The notes under the pieces: generated by a model | Seen by the model: only the letters and a program-made list of their open reading frames with translations | The model's database searches: none | What the model was told of the DNA's origin: nothing | Source of the DNA: Burkholderiaceae bacterium | GTDB lineage: Bacteria; Pseudomonadota; Gammaproteobacteria; Burkholderiales; Burkholderiaceae_E | Length of the DNA stretch: 64,000 nt | Direction: 5' to 3' | Assembly (NCBI GenBank): GCA_021463505.1 | Contig: JAJTYR010000007.1 | Coordinates: 27,120 to 91,119, forward strand | Part shown: positions 44,034 through 52,568 of the stretch, piece by piece | Numbering within the stretch: the stretch's first letter is position 1 | How the letters are laid out: each line of letters begins with the position of its first letter | Position numbers and translations under genes: made by a program

Positions 44034-46964
44034 TCAGCCCTGTGCTTCGTCGGGTCGGGTTTCCACCTGCTGCAACGGTTCGGCCGCGGCTGCACTGCGC
44101 GGGCGGCGCACGCGCGGCGCCCGCGGGGCCGGAACTTCGGCGACTGCCTCGACCTGCGGCCGCGCGACCGTCTCCACCCATTGCAGTCCGGCACCGGCCA
44201 GGATCTGCTCGAGTTCGGCCTTCGGCAATTCGACTGGCGTAATGGGCCGGTCCGCCTCGGGGGCTGCAATCGGCGGGGGCGCCGCCTGCACCTGAGGTGC
44301 CGGCTGCGCTGACACGGCCAGTGCGACCGGGGCTTCTTCAGCTTCGGGCGCCAGCGCCGCGGGCGTGGCAGGCGCTTGCGCCTGCGGCGCTGTCAGTTCG
44401 GCGACGGGCCGGGCGAACGGGAGCAGCGTCTGGACCGCAGGCGCCGCGGGTACTTCGGCGGCGACTGCCGATGCCACCGACTCGGGCGCCGTAACCGGAC
44501 CCGGCGCAGCAGGGGTGTCGCCGGATTCGCCTGCCAGCGCCTCGTCCGTACCGATGGCCGCAGCGGATTCGCGCTCGCCGCCGCGGCGGCCGCGACGACG
44601 GCGGCCGCGCCCACGACGCGCCTCGTCCGCCACGGTCGCTTCGCCGTTGGACGCTTGAAGCTCATTGACGATGGGTACGGCGTCGGTCAAGCGGGAGGCG
44701 TCGGCGACGTCGGCCGGGACAGTCGCTGCCGGCGTTACACCCGCTACGGCGGCGGGGCCGGGATCCCCTTCGCGTACGCCCGGGGCCGCCGTATCCTCCG
44801 GACGTGTCTCCACCTTCGGTCGATCACGTCCGTTGCGGCGTTCGCCACGTTCGGCGCGTTCGCCACGTTCGGGACGTTCGGCACGCGGCGGGCGCTCGGC
44901 GCGTGACGCCTCGTCGGAACGTCCGGGGCGCGCTTCGCGCTCGGGGCGACGCTCGCGACCTTCGCGAGCATCACGCGGTTCGCGCCGCTCCTGCCCGCGT
45001 CGCGATCCCTGGCCGTCGGCTTCGGCCCCGGGCGCACGGTCGGCGCGCGCCTCCCGGTTCGCGCGCCCCTCGCGGCTGTCGCCGCGGCGCTCGCGGCCGT
45101 CACGCCCACCCGAGCGCTCGCGACCTTCGCGTGTCGTGCGCGACCGCCGTCCGGCCTCGCCCGAAGCCTGCGTCTCGACGGTTTCGACGGAGGCGGGTGA
45201 CAGGGCGCTCGCCTCGTTCGCCGGCTTGCGCCGGAACCAGTTGAGGATGCGTCCGAGCAGGCCATCGTCGCCGGCCGGTGCAGCCGCCACCACCGCAGTG
45301 CGCGCGGGCCGGGCTGCGGGAGTGCCCGTCGCCGCCACCGGTGCCGGCACCGGTGGCGGCTGTTGCGGCGTGATGCCCGTGACCACCGCCTCCTGGCGCG
45401 GCCTGGCGGCCTCGAGCTTGCTCTCCAGGTAGGAGTTGTCCTCGGCCGGTGCCTCGGCCAGCGTGTGGCTGGCGCGGTAGCTCGACAGGCGCTCGTCGTC
45501 GTGACGCAGGCGCTCGGCCTTGTAGTGCGGTGTCTCGAGGTGTTTGTTCGGGATCAGGACGATCTCGACCTTCAGTCGCGCCTCGAGCTTGTTCAGTTCG
45601 CTGCGCTTCTCGTTCAGCAGATAGGTGGCCACGTCGACCGGCACCTGCGCGTAGACGGCGGCGGTGTTCTCCTTCATCGCCTCTTCCTGGATCACGCGCA
45701 GGATGTGCAGTGCCGAAGACTCGATGTCGCGAATGACGCCGGTGCCGTTGCAGCGCGGGCAGGTGATGTGCGAGCCCTCGGCGAGCGCCGGACGCAGCCG
45801 CTGGCGCGACAACTCCATCAGGCCGAAGCGCGAGATCTTGCCCGTCTGCACGCGCGCCCGATCGTAGTGCAGCGCATCTTTCAGGCGCTGTTCGACTTCG
45901 CGCTGGTTCTTCGGGTTCTCCATGTCGATGAAGTCGATGACGATCAGCCCGCCCAGGTCGCGCAGCCGCATCTGGCGCGCCGCCTCGTCGGCCGCCTCGA
46001 GGTTCGTGCGCAGCGCCGTCTCCTCGATGTCGGAGCCCTTGGTGGCGCGCGCCGAGTTGACGTCGATGGCCACCAGTGCCTCGGTGTGGTCGATGACCAC
46101 CGCGCCGCCCGAGGGCAGCGGCACGATCCGCGAATAGGCGGTCTCGATCTGGTGCTCGATCTGGAAGCGCGAGAACAGCGGCGTGTCGTCGCGATAGCGC
46201 TTGACCCGATTGACGGTGTCGGGCATCACGTGCGCCATGAACTGGCGCGCCTGTTCGTAGATGTCGTCGGTATCGATCAGGATCTCGCCGACATCCTGCG
46301 TGAAATAGTCGCGAATTGCGCGGATCACCAGGCTCGACTCCTGATAGATCAGGAACGGGCCGGGTGCCGAGCCGGCAGCCGCCTCGATCGCCTTCCACAG
46401 CTGCAGCAGGTAGTTCAGGTCCCACTGCAGTTCCTCGGCCGCCCGGCCGATCCCCGCGGTACGGGCGATCAGGCTCATGCCTTGCGGGTGTTCGAGCCGG
46501 TCCATCGTCTCGCGCAGCTCCTGCCGGTCTTCACCCTCGACGCGACGCGAAACGCCGCCGCCGCGCGGGTTGTTCGGCATCAGCACGAGGTAGCGCCCGG
46601 CCAGCGAGATGTAGGTGGTGAGCGCGGCGCCCTTGTTGCCGCGCTCTTCCTTGTCGACCTGGACGATGACTTCCTGGCCCTCGCTGATCGCGTCCTGGAT
46701 GCGTGCCCGCGACGCTTCGGCGCCGGCCTTGAAGAAGGTCCTGGAGATCTCCTTGAACGGCAGGAAACCGTGGCGTTCTTCGCCGTAGTTGACGAAACAG
46801 GCTTCGAGGCTCGGCTCGACGCGCGTGATGACGCCCTTGTAGATGTTGCTCTTGCGGGACTCGCGGCCCGCCAGCTCGATGTCGATGTCGATCAGCTTCT
46901 GGCCATCGACGATCGCCACGCGCAGCTCTTCGGCATGCGTGGCGTTGAACAGCATTCGCTTCAT
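44034..46964 (-). CDS. rne: Ribonuclease E
   Basis: Endoribonuclease that drives mRNA decay and rRNA/tRNA processing. 976 residues. The S1 RNA-binding domain is at about 36-125, the DNase-I-like catalytic domain has [13 protein letters not shown] and [10 protein letters not shown] with the two metal-binding aspartates, and the zinc link CPRC begins at C402. After about 520 the protein is disordered: a long Arg/Glu/Gly-rich stretch ([11 protein letters not shown]), an [14 protein letters not shown] patch, then a Pro/Ala region. A short ordered-looking island [16 protein letters not shown] at about 917-932 interrupts it. ATG 46964 is the family start (MKRMLFNA). Confidence 0.95.
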   Translation of the reverse strand: MKRMLFNATHAEELRVAIVDGQKLIDIDIELAGRESRKSNIYKGVITRVEPSLEACFVNYGEERHGFLPFKEISRTFFKAGAEASRARIQDAISEGQEVIVQVDKEERGNKGAALTTYISLAGRYLVLMPNNPRGGGVSRRVEGEDRQELRETMDRLEHPQGMSLIARTAGIGRAAEELQWDLNYLLQLWKAIEAAAGSAPGPFLIYQESSLVIRAIRDYFTQDVGEILIDTDDIYEQARQFMAHVMPDTVNRVKRYRDDTPLFSRFQIEHQIETAYSRIVPLPSGGAVVIDHTEALVAIDVNSARATKGSDIEETALRTNLEAADEAARQMRLRDLGGLIVIDFIDMENPKNQREVEQRLKDALHYDRARVQTGKISRFGLMELSRQRLRPALAEGSHITCPRCNGTGVIRDIESSALHILRVIQEEAMKENTAAVYAQVPVDVATYLLNEKRSELNKLEARLKVEIVLIPNKHLETPHYKAERLRHDDERLSSYRASHTLAEAPAEDNSYLESKLEAARPRQEAVVTGITPQQPPPVPAPVAATGTPAARPARTAVVAAAPAGDDGLLGRILNWFRRKPANEASALSPASVETVETQASGEAGRRSRTTREGRERSGGRDGRERRGDSREGRANREARADRAPGAEADGQGSRRGQERREPRDAREGRERRPEREARPGRSDEASRAERPPRAERPERGERAERGERRNGRDRPKVETRPEDTAAPGVREGDPGPAAVAGVTPAATVPADVADASRLTDAVPIVNELQASNGEATVADEARRGRGRRRRGRRGGERESAAAIGTDEALAGESGDTPAAPGPVTAPESVASAVAAEVPAAPAVQTLLPFARPVAELTAPQAQAPATPAALAPEAEEAPVALAVSAQPAPQVQAAPPPIAAPEADRPITPVELPKAELEQILAGAGLQWVETVARPQVEAVAEVPAPRAPRVRRPRSAAAAEPLQQVETRPDEAQG

Positions 46965-47474
46965 GCAAATGACTCCGTTGCGCGCCTGGAGCGTGGCGAC
47001 GCGCGTCGGCCAGCGGGCCGATGCGAACGCAAGCGGAAGGAAGGCGGTGCGCCGGACGGCGCTATCTGCAGGCGGCCCGTCCAGGCGAGCGGGCACGCGC
47101 CGGAGGCGGGCATTGCCCGGCCCGACCGATGATGGTGCACGCAGACATGGTGTTCAGGGATCGCACCGGCTGTGCCGGCCGCCATCGGGCGCCCGGCTCG
47201 CATTCATTCCGGAAAATTCCGCATCGATCCGCGCTTCCCGCATTCGGGAAGCCGCGGTTGAGTGTTCGTCCTGCCGTGCACGCGATCGGTTTCGATCCGC
47301 TTCGAGCGCAATCGACCCGGTACAATCGGCGCTCGTGATACGGGATTCAATTCGATGCGCGGAACAGCCTGTTCGACGCGCTTCGCCGAAGCATCCGTGG
47401 ACGCGAGCAGCCGCCTCGCAAGGCAGCCGTTCCGGTCGGGCCGGGATCGCACACAACAGTCGAAGTATAGCAAC
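46965..47474. other. Long divergent rne-rluC intergenic region with hairpins
   Basis: These 510 bases hold no credible gene. They must contain the promoters of rne (minus) and rluC (plus) and the rne 5' leader, which in E. coli is the site of RNase E autoregulation. A TACAAT -10-like hexamer points toward rluC at 47321-47326, and TATAGC lies just before its GTG. Hairpins include CGGGC-ATT-GCCCG near 47107-47119 and the perfect one at 47233-47252. No clear rne promoter could be picked out. Confidence 0.6.
47233..47252 (-). promoter_or_regulatory. Perfect hairpin in the rne leader region
   Basis: GCTTCCCG and CGGGAAGC form a perfect 8-bp stem with a 4-base loop, about 270 bases upstream of the rne start. 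There is no T-run on either strand, so it is not an intrinsic terminator. It may belong to an RNase E-sensing leader structure, by analogy with the E. coli rne leader. Confidence 0.4.
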
Positions 47475-48539
47475 GTGAGCACCCTGCGTACAAAGCACGG
47501 GGCCGCTGGCCCGACGGATGCCGTGCGCCACCTGTCGATCGGCGAAGACGACGCGGGCCAGCGCCTGGACAATTTTCTGGGGCGGCTGTGCCGCGGCGTG
47601 CCGAAGAGCCACCTCTACCGGCTGATCCGCAGCGGCCAGCTGCGCGTGAACGGCAGGCGCCAGGCGGCCGACTACCGGCTGCAGGCGGGCGACTCGGTGC
47701 GCGTGCCACCGATCCGGCCGGCTGACGCTGCGGCGCCGGATGCGGTCGCGATCGAGGCAGGCGCAGACGAGCGGGTGCGGCGCACCCGGGCAGGGCTGGC
47801 GCGGCGCCTGCCGGTGCTGCACGAGGACGAGGCGCTGCTGGTGGTCGACAAGCCGGCATCGGTCGCCGTGCACGGCGGCAGCGGCATCTCCAGCGGGGTC
47901 ATCGAGCAGTTACGCGCGGCGCGCCCGCAGGCGCGCTTTCTCGAACTGGTGCATCGGCTCGATCGCGAAACCTCGGGCGTGCTGCTGCTGGCGCGGCGGC
48001 GGGCCGCGCTGGTGGCCCTGCATGCGCAGTGGCGCGAACGTGCTGCCGACAAACGTTACCTGGCGATCGTCGCCGGCCGCTGGCCGCTGCGGACCCGTGT
48101 GCTGGCCTTCCCGCTTCATCGTCACCAAGCACCTGACGGCGATCGCCGCGTCAGCGTGCGCGCCGGCGGTCAGGAGGCGCTGACCCGGGTGACCGGCCTG
48201 CTGCGCTTCGAGCTGCCGCCACTGGGCGAATTCTCGCTGGTGGAGGCCCGGCTCGAGACCGGGCGCACCCATCAGATCCGTGTCCACCTGGCCCATGCCG
48301 GCTGTCCGATCGTCGGCGACGCCCGATACGGGCGTTTCGAGCTGAACCGGGAAATGACCCGGCGCGGCTTCAGGCGCATGTACCTGCATGCGCAGTCGAT
48401 CCGGTTTCGCCACCCCGACACCGGACGCCCGATGCTGATCGAGGCGCCGGCGCCCGAAGAATTCGCGCTGCTGCTGCGCGCCGGCGGCGCCGTCTGGCCC
48501 GCGCCGCGAGGCAGCGGCGGCGAGGAGGAGGGCGCATGA
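47475..48539 (+). CDS. rluC: 23S rRNA pseudouridine synthase, RluC type
   Basis: Converts specific uridines of 23S rRNA to pseudouridine (955, 2504 and 2580 in E. coli). 354 residues. An S4-like RNA-binding domain spans about 27-80 (RLDNFLGRLCRGVPKSHLYRLI). The catalytic aspartate is D163 in HRLDRETSG, and RTHQIRVHLAHAGCPIVGD closes the catalytic core. GTG 47475 fits homology; upstream in-frame ATGs would add over 70 unrelated residues. No Shine-Dalgarno sequence is seen and TATAGC lies a few bases upstream. The phosphatase gene overlaps its stop by four bases. Confidence 0.9.
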   Translation: MSTLRTKHGAAGPTDAVRHLSIGEDDAGQRLDNFLGRLCRGVPKSHLYRLIRSGQLRVNGRRQAADYRLQAGDSVRVPPIRPADAAAPDAVAIEAGADERVRRTRAGLARRLPVLHEDEALLVVDKPASVAVHGGSGISSGVIEQLRAARPQARFLELVHRLDRETSGVLLLARRRAALVALHAQWRERAADKRYLAIVAGRWPLRTRVLAFPLHRHQAPDGDRRVSVRAGGQEALTRVTGLLRFELPPLGEFSLVEARLETGRTHQIRVHLAHAGCPIVGDARYGRFELNREMTRRGFRRMYLHAQSIRFRHPDTGRPMLIEAPAPEEFALLLRAGGAVWPAPRGSGGEEEGA

Positions 48540-49192
48540 AGCAGCGCTTTCGCCTGGTCGTCTTCGATTGGGACGGTACGCTGATCGATTCGACGGCGGC
48601 GATCGTTCACGCCATCCGCGCCTCGGCCGCCGACCTCGGCTTGCCGGTGCCTTCGCGCGAGCAGGCCTCGCACGTGATCGGGCTCGGGCTGTTCGAGGCG
48701 ATCCGCGCTGCGGTGCCGATCATCGAACGCGAGCGCATGCCCGCGTTCATCGAACGTTACCGGCATCACTACCTGCGTCATGACCCGGACCTCGCGCCGT
48801 TCGACGGCGTGCCGCAGCTGCTCGGCGATCTCGCCGACAGCGGCGCCTGGCTTGCGGTGGCCACCGGAAAGTCGCGCGTCGGGCTGAACCGGGCGCTCGA
48901 CCAGATGGGCTGGATGGGCCGCTTTCTCACCACGCGCTGTGCCGACGAGGGCGCGCCCAAGCCCGACCCCTGGATGCTGCGCGACATCTGCGACGAACTC
49001 GGTATCGGCGCTGCGGAGCTGGTGATGGTTGGCGACACCACCCACGATCTGGGCATGGCGCGCGCGGCCGGCGCGGCGGCGATCGCGGTCGCGTACGGGG
49101 CGCACCCGCGCGAAGCGCTCGAGGCCGAACCGGCGCTGGCGATCGTCGACACGGTGTCGGAGCTGCGTGAGGCGCTGCTGGCGCGGGTGTGA
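48536..49192 (+). CDS. HAD-family phosphatase, phosphoglycolate-phosphatase-like
   Basis: A 218-residue HAD hydrolase. Motif I is VFDWDGTLIDS with nucleophile D11 and acid/base D13; motif II is VATGKS; motif III lysine lies in GAPKPDP; motif IV is VMVGDTTHDLGMA. The helical cap between is of the Gph/C1 type. It probably acts on phosphoglycolate or a similar small phosphate ester, but substrate cannot be fixed. It is coupled to rluC by a four-base overlap, a common betaproteobacterial pairing. The Rieske-protein gene often found before sppA in this lineage is not present after it. Confidence 0.88.
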   Translation: MKQRFRLVVFDWDGTLIDSTAAIVHAIRASAADLGLPVPSREQASHVIGLGLFEAIRAAVPIIERERMPAFIERYRHHYLRHDPDLAPFDGVPQLLGDLADSGAWLAVATGKSRVGLNRALDQMGWMGRFLTTRCADEGAPKPDPWMLRDICDELGIGAAELVMVGDTTHDLGMARAAGAAAIAVAYGAHPREALEAEPALAIVDTVSELREALLARV

Positions 49193-49225
49193 GGACGTGA
49201 AGGGAGATGGTGCAGGCACAGGCCC

Positions 49226-49231
49226 TATACT
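49226..49231 (+). promoter_or_regulatory. -10 element for sppA
   Basis: TATACT lies 82-87 bases before the sppA start in the 120-base gap after the phosphatase gene. The -35 region is poor. Confidence 0.4.
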
Positions 49232-49240
49232 CGGCCACGC

Positions 49241-49273
49241 AGCGCATGGCCCGCAGCGAGCGCATGGCCTGCA
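49241..49273 (+). repeat. Imperfect 15-bp direct repeat in the sppA leader
   Basis: AGCGCATGGCCCGCA at 49241-49255 is repeated as AGCGCATGGCCTGCA at 49259-49273, one mismatch, 18 bases apart start to start. It begins 10 bases after the -10 element, so it would be at the start of the transcript or act as an operator. Confidence 0.6.
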
Positions 49274-49312
49274 ACGCCTGGTCTGCAGCGCACTGAACCG
49301 CGGAACACTGCA

Positions 49313-50293
49313 ATGAGCGAACAGGATCTTCCGCCCACCGGCAGGCCACCGGCCGCAGGTTGGGAGCGCGACGTGCTCGAGAAACTCGTCCTCGGCACGC
49401 TCGAGGAAAAGCGGCGTGCGCGCCGCTGGGGAATCTTCTTCAAGCTGCTCACCGTGGCCTGGCTGGCTGCGGTCCTGCTGCTGGCCAGTGGCTGGCTCGG
49501 GCGCGAGGCCAGGGTGAGCGCCGGCCGGCACACCGCCCTGGTGGAACTCCGGGGCGTGATCGCCGCCGACAGCGAGGCCGCCGCCGAGGACATCGTCGAT
49601 TCACTGCGCGCTGCGTTCGACGACACCCGAACCGCGGGCGTCGTGCTGCGGATCAACAGCCCGGGCGGCAGCCCGGTGCAGGCCGGCATCATCCACGACG
49701 AGATCCGCCGGCTGCGCGCGCTGCATCCCGACACGCCGCTCTACGCGGTGGTCGAGGAGGTCTGTGCCTCCGGGGGCTACTACGTCGCCGCGGCGGCCGA
49801 TCGCATCTACGTCGACAAGGCGAGCCTGGTGGGCTCGATCGGCGTGCTGATGGAGGGCTTCGGCTTCGTCGGCGCGATGGAGAAACTCGGCATCGAGCGG
49901 CGCTTGCTGACTGCGGGCAGCAACAAGGGGTTCCTCGACAGCTTCTCACCGTTGCCGGACGACCAGCGTCGGCATGCCCAGGCGATGCTCGACGAGATCC
50001 ACCAGCAGTTCATCCAGGTCGTGCGGGCCGGTCGTGGCGACCGGCTGAAGGATTCACCCGAGCTGTTTTCGGGGTTGGTCTGGACTGGCGCGCACAGCGT
50101 CGAGATGGGTCTGACCGACGCCCTGGGCAGCGTCGACTCGGTTGCCCGCGACGTGCTCGAGGCTCCGGACCTGGTGGACTTCTCCACGCGCAAGAACCTC
50201 GTCGAGCGATTGACGCGACGCTTCGGCGCCGCGGCCGGCGAAACCCTGGCGCGGGCGCTGGAGTTCGCGGCGCGGGCGCCGGTCTGGCGCTGA
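49313..50293 (+). CDS. sppA: Signal peptide peptidase SppA (family S49)
   Basis: Inner-membrane serine protease that degrades released signal peptides. 326 residues, the short single-domain form. One membrane helix at about 42-60 anchors it after a charged cytoplasmic segment. The catalytic serine is S153 in CASGGYY and the general-base lysine is K205 in GSNKGFLDS, 52 residues later, the spacing known for short SppA enzymes. The last 240 bases overlap, on the opposite strand, the reading frame of the convergent methyltransferase gene. Confidence 0.9.
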   Translation: MSEQDLPPTGRPPAAGWERDVLEKLVLGTLEEKRRARRWGIFFKLLTVAWLAAVLLLASGWLGREARVSAGRHTALVELRGVIAADSEAAAEDIVDSLRAAFDDTRTAGVVLRINSPGGSPVQAGIIHDEIRRLRALHPDTPLYAVVEEVCASGGYYVAAAADRIYVDKASLVGSIGVLMEGFGFVGAMEKLGIERRLLTAGSNKGFLDSFSPLPDDQRRHAQAMLDEIHQQFIQVVRAGRGDRLKDSPELFSGLVWTGAHSVEMGLTDALGSVDSVARDVLEAPDLVDFSTRKNLVERLTRRFGAAAGETLARALEFAARAPVWR

Positions 50294-51016
50294 GCGTCCC
50301 GGCGGCACGGCGAGCAGCGCGAACACGGCCGGCGTCTTCGGCAACGCGCGCGCCGCGGCGCGCCAGCCGGCAATCGTGTCGACCACGATGCGTTGCGCCG
50401 GAAGGCTCAGTGCGCTCGCCACCATCCACCGGGTCGATGGCGCGAGCACCTGCAGCGCGGCGTCGAGCAGCGCCTGGTTGCGGTACGGCGTCTCGATCAA
50501 CAGGATCGTCTCGTCGTTGCGCGCCGAGCGACGCTCCAGTTCACGCAGTCGTTCGTGCCGCGCGACGGGTTGCGCCGGGACGTAGCCGGCAAACGCGAAG
50601 CGCTGCCCGTTCAGGCCCGAGGCCATCAGCGCGAGCAACAGCGAACTGGGGCCGATCAGCGGCCGCACCTCCACGCCCGCGGCGTGGGCAGCCGTTACCA
50701 GCGTCGCGCCCGGATCGGCGACCCCGGGAACCCCCGCTTCCGAAAGCAGGCCGCCGTCACGCCCGGCGAGGATCGGCGCGAGCAGATGCGGCAGCGCGTC
50801 GGGTGGCGTGTGCTCGTTGAGTTCACGCAACTCCAGCGCCTGCAGCGGCACGCGGGTGCCTGCCGACTTCAGGAAGGCGCGCGCGCTCCTGGCGTTCTCC
50901 ACCACGAAGTAATCGAGCGGTTCGACGGCCGCCAGCGTTTCGGCGGGCAGCACGCGATGCGGGTCACTGTCCGTGCCCAGCGGCGTCGGGATCAGCCAGA
51001 GTCGGCCCGATGGCAT
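50054..51016 (-). CDS. SAM-dependent methyltransferase, RsmI-like, with antisense C-terminal extension
   Basis: A tetrapyrrole-methylase-fold enzyme related to RsmI (16S rRNA 2'-O-methylation of C1402). It opens GRLWLIPTPLGTD and has VENARSARAFL, the glycine-rich SEAGVPGVADPGATLV and VRPLIGPSSLLLALMASG. The fold ends near VFALLAVPPG at about residue 236. The frame then continues to residue 320 without a stop, and residues from 242 on are read from the complement of the sppA 3' end (Arg/Gln-rich, no domain). Either the native stop was lost or the enzyme carries a non-homologous tail. This subfamily is distinct from true RsmI in many betaproteobacteria. Confidence 0.75.
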   Translation of the reverse strand: MPSGRLWLIPTPLGTDSDPHRVLPAETLAAVEPLDYFVVENARSARAFLKSAGTRVPLQALELRELNEHTPPDALPHLLAPILAGRDGGLLSEAGVPGVADPGATLVTAAHAAGVEVRPLIGPSSLLLALMASGLNGQRFAFAGYVPAQPVARHERLRELERRSARNDETILLIETPYRNQALLDAALQVLAPSTRWMVASALSLPAQRIVVDTIAGWRAAARALPKTPAVFALLAVPPGRSAPDRRPRRELQRPRQGFAGRGAEASRQSLDEVLARGEVHQVRSLEHVAGNRVDAAQGVGQTHLDAVRASPDQPRKQLG

Positions 51017-51036
51017 CGCGGCAGGCGTGGCGGCGT

Positions 51037-51636
51037 TCAGCCGTGCAGCGGCGACAGGCCCGCCCGACGCAGGATGCGGGTCAGTGCGATCAGCGGCAAG
51101 CCGACGAGTGCGCTCGGGTCGTCATCCTCGACCGCGTCGAGCAGTGCGATGCCCAGGCCCTCGACCCGGGCCGCGCCAGCGCAGTCCCAGGGCTGTTCGA
51201 TCCGCAGGTAGCTGTCGATTTCGGCGTCGTCGAGCCGGCGAAAGCGTACGCGGGTCGCGACACTGGCGCACTCGTCGAAGCCGTCGGTCTGGCGGGTGAC
51301 GCACAGCGCGGTGTGGAATTGCATCGCGCGGCCCGAGGCGGCGCGCAGCTGCTCGCGTGCCCGGGCGTGGTCGCCGGGCTTGCCGATGGCGGTGGCGCCG
51401 TCCAGCGTAGCGACCTGATCCGCACCGATGACCAGTGCGTCCGGATGCCGACGCGAGACGGCACGGGCTTTCTCGGTGGCCAGCCGCAGCGACAGCGCCT
51501 CGGGCTTCTCGCCGGCGCGCGGCGACTCGTCGATGCCCGGTGCCACGACCGTGAACGGCAGGCGCAGTCGCAACAACAACTCGCGCCGGTAATGCGAGGT
51601 CGAGGCGAGAATCAGGGCAACGGGAGTGCTCGGCAC
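51037..51636 (-). CDS. maf: Maf-like nucleotide pyrophosphatase
   Basis: A house-cleaning nucleoside triphosphate pyrophosphatase of the Maf/YceF group, which hydrolyses modified pyrimidine nucleotides. 199 residues. It has LILASTSHYRRELLLRL, APGIDESPRAGE, VIGADQVATLDG and IEQPWDCAGAARVEG, the usual Maf blocks in order. GTG 51636 is taken because homology begins within ten residues; an ATG further upstream would add about 75 basic residues overlapping the yceD promoter. It lies 20 bases before the methyltransferase gene on the minus strand and is divergent from yceD. Confidence 0.88.
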   Translation of the reverse strand: MPSTPVALILASTSHYRRELLLRLRLPFTVVAPGIDESPRAGEKPEALSLRLATEKARAVSRRHPDALVIGADQVATLDGATAIGKPGDHARAREQLRAASGRAMQFHTALCVTRQTDGFDECASVATRVRFRRLDDAEIDSYLRIEQPWDCAGAARVEGLGIALLDAVEDDDPSALVGLPLIALTRILRRAGLSPLHG

Positions 51637-51714
51637 GCAGTGTCCGGAGAAGGCGACGGCAGGAGCGCCGGCGTACGCGATGCCGGCGGGGCAGCGCACC
51701 GGCCAGGCGCTGCG

Positions 51715-51744
51715 GTGACGCTGGCGAGGCACGCCCGCTATGAT
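51715..51744 (+). promoter_or_regulatory. Promoter of the yceD-rpmF-plsX-fab operon
   Basis: GTGACG (-35, 4 of 6) and TATGAT (-10, 5 of 6) are separated by 18 bases; the start codon of yceD follows 30 bases later. It is the best sigma-70-type match in this part of the window. Confidence 0.6.
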
Positions 51745-51773
51745 ACGGGCCCGGGGAGACGGGCGCGCGGACC

Positions 51774-52340
51774 ATGCAGCAAACGATCGACTGTTTCGAA
51801 CTGGCGCGCGCCGGCGGCGAGTTGCGCGGCGCGTACCCCCTCGGGCAGCTGCAGCGGCTGGCATCGATGCTTGCCGGGCGTGACGGGGCGCTCGTCTGGC
51901 GGCTGCGCGGCTGGCGCGAGTACGCGGCGGATGGGCTTGCGCGCGACTTCATGGCGTTGTCGGTGGTCGCGACGGTGCAGATGGCCTGCGTGCGCTGCAC
52001 CGGGCCGGTGAGTGTGGAGATCCAGGTCGATCGCGCCTACCGGCTGGTGCGCAGCGAAGCCGAGGCCGAACGGCTCGACCTGGCCGATCACGAGTACGAC
52101 GTACTGGCCGGGAGCTGCCGCTTCGACCTGGCGGGGCTGATCGAGGACGAAGTGATCCTGGCCCTGCCGGCGATGCCGCGACACGAATGCTGCGAACTGC
52201 CGGGGGCCGAGGCTGCGGCCGCAGTCGAGGCGCGCGACGCAGCGGCAAGCTGCCCCGCACCGCCCGGGCGCACGCGCCCGTTCGCCGTGCTCGAGCGACT
52301 CGGCAATGACGCGCAAAATACTGATATGATCGAAGATTGA
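51774..52340 (+). CDS. yceD: YceD family protein (DUF177)
   Basis: A 188-residue protein of the DUF177/YceD family, which is linked to 23S rRNA or large-subunit maturation and is almost always upstream of rpmF. Visible marks are the VQMACVRCTGPVSVEI segment with its C-x2-C pair and LIEDEVILALPAMPRHECC near the end. The final 40 residues are variable. It is the first gene of the operon and is followed by rpmF after 18 bases. Confidence 0.88.
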   Translation: MQQTIDCFELARAGGELRGAYPLGQLQRLASMLAGRDGALVWRLRGWREYAADGLARDFMALSVVATVQMACVRCTGPVSVEIQVDRAYRLVRSEAEAERLDLADHEYDVLAGSCRFDLAGLIEDEVILALPAMPRHECCELPGAEAAAAVEARDAAASCPAPPGRTRPFAVLERLGNDAQNTDMIED

Positions 52341-52358
52341 TTTTTGGAGTGCCGCACC

Positions 52359-52541
52359 ATGGCCGTCCAGCAGAACAAGAAGTCGCCGTCGAAACGCGGC
52401 ATGCATCGCGCGCACGACTTCCTTGCCCGCCCGGCGCTCGCGATCGAGCCGACGACCGGCGAGGTGCACCTGCGCCACCACGTCAGTCCGAACGGCTTCT
52501 ACCGCGGCAGGAAAGTCGTCAAGACCAAAGCCGACGAGTGA
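52359..52541 (+). CDS. rpmF: 50S ribosomal protein L32
   Basis: A 60-residue ribosomal protein. [20 protein letters not shown] is the standard L32 opening, and [15 protein letters not shown] the end. It lacks the four zinc-binding cysteines, so it is the zinc-independent form usual in proteobacteria. ATG 52359 is supported by TTGGAGTG 8-15 bases upstream; an earlier ATG would add five residues. Conserved order yceD-rpmF-plsX. Confidence 0.97.
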   Translation: MAVQQNKKSPSKRGMHRAHDFLARPALAIEPTTGEVHLRHHVSPNGFYRGRKVVKTKADE

Positions 52542-52568
52542 CGCTGCGCCTCGTTCACGGGCGCGAGC

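Noticed and set aside
44800..45150. Repetitive DNA suggesting a CRISPR or tandem array
   Set aside because: It encodes the Arg/Glu/Gly repeats of the RNase E tail; units are irregular and stay in frame.
47262..47474. Upstream in-frame start for rluC
   Set aside because: Would add 71 unrelated residues across the intergenic region; homology starts just after GTG 47475.
51637..51864. N-terminal extension of Maf from an upstream ATG
   Set aside because: The extra residues are basic and non-homologous and overlap the yceD promoter; GTG 51636 fits the family.
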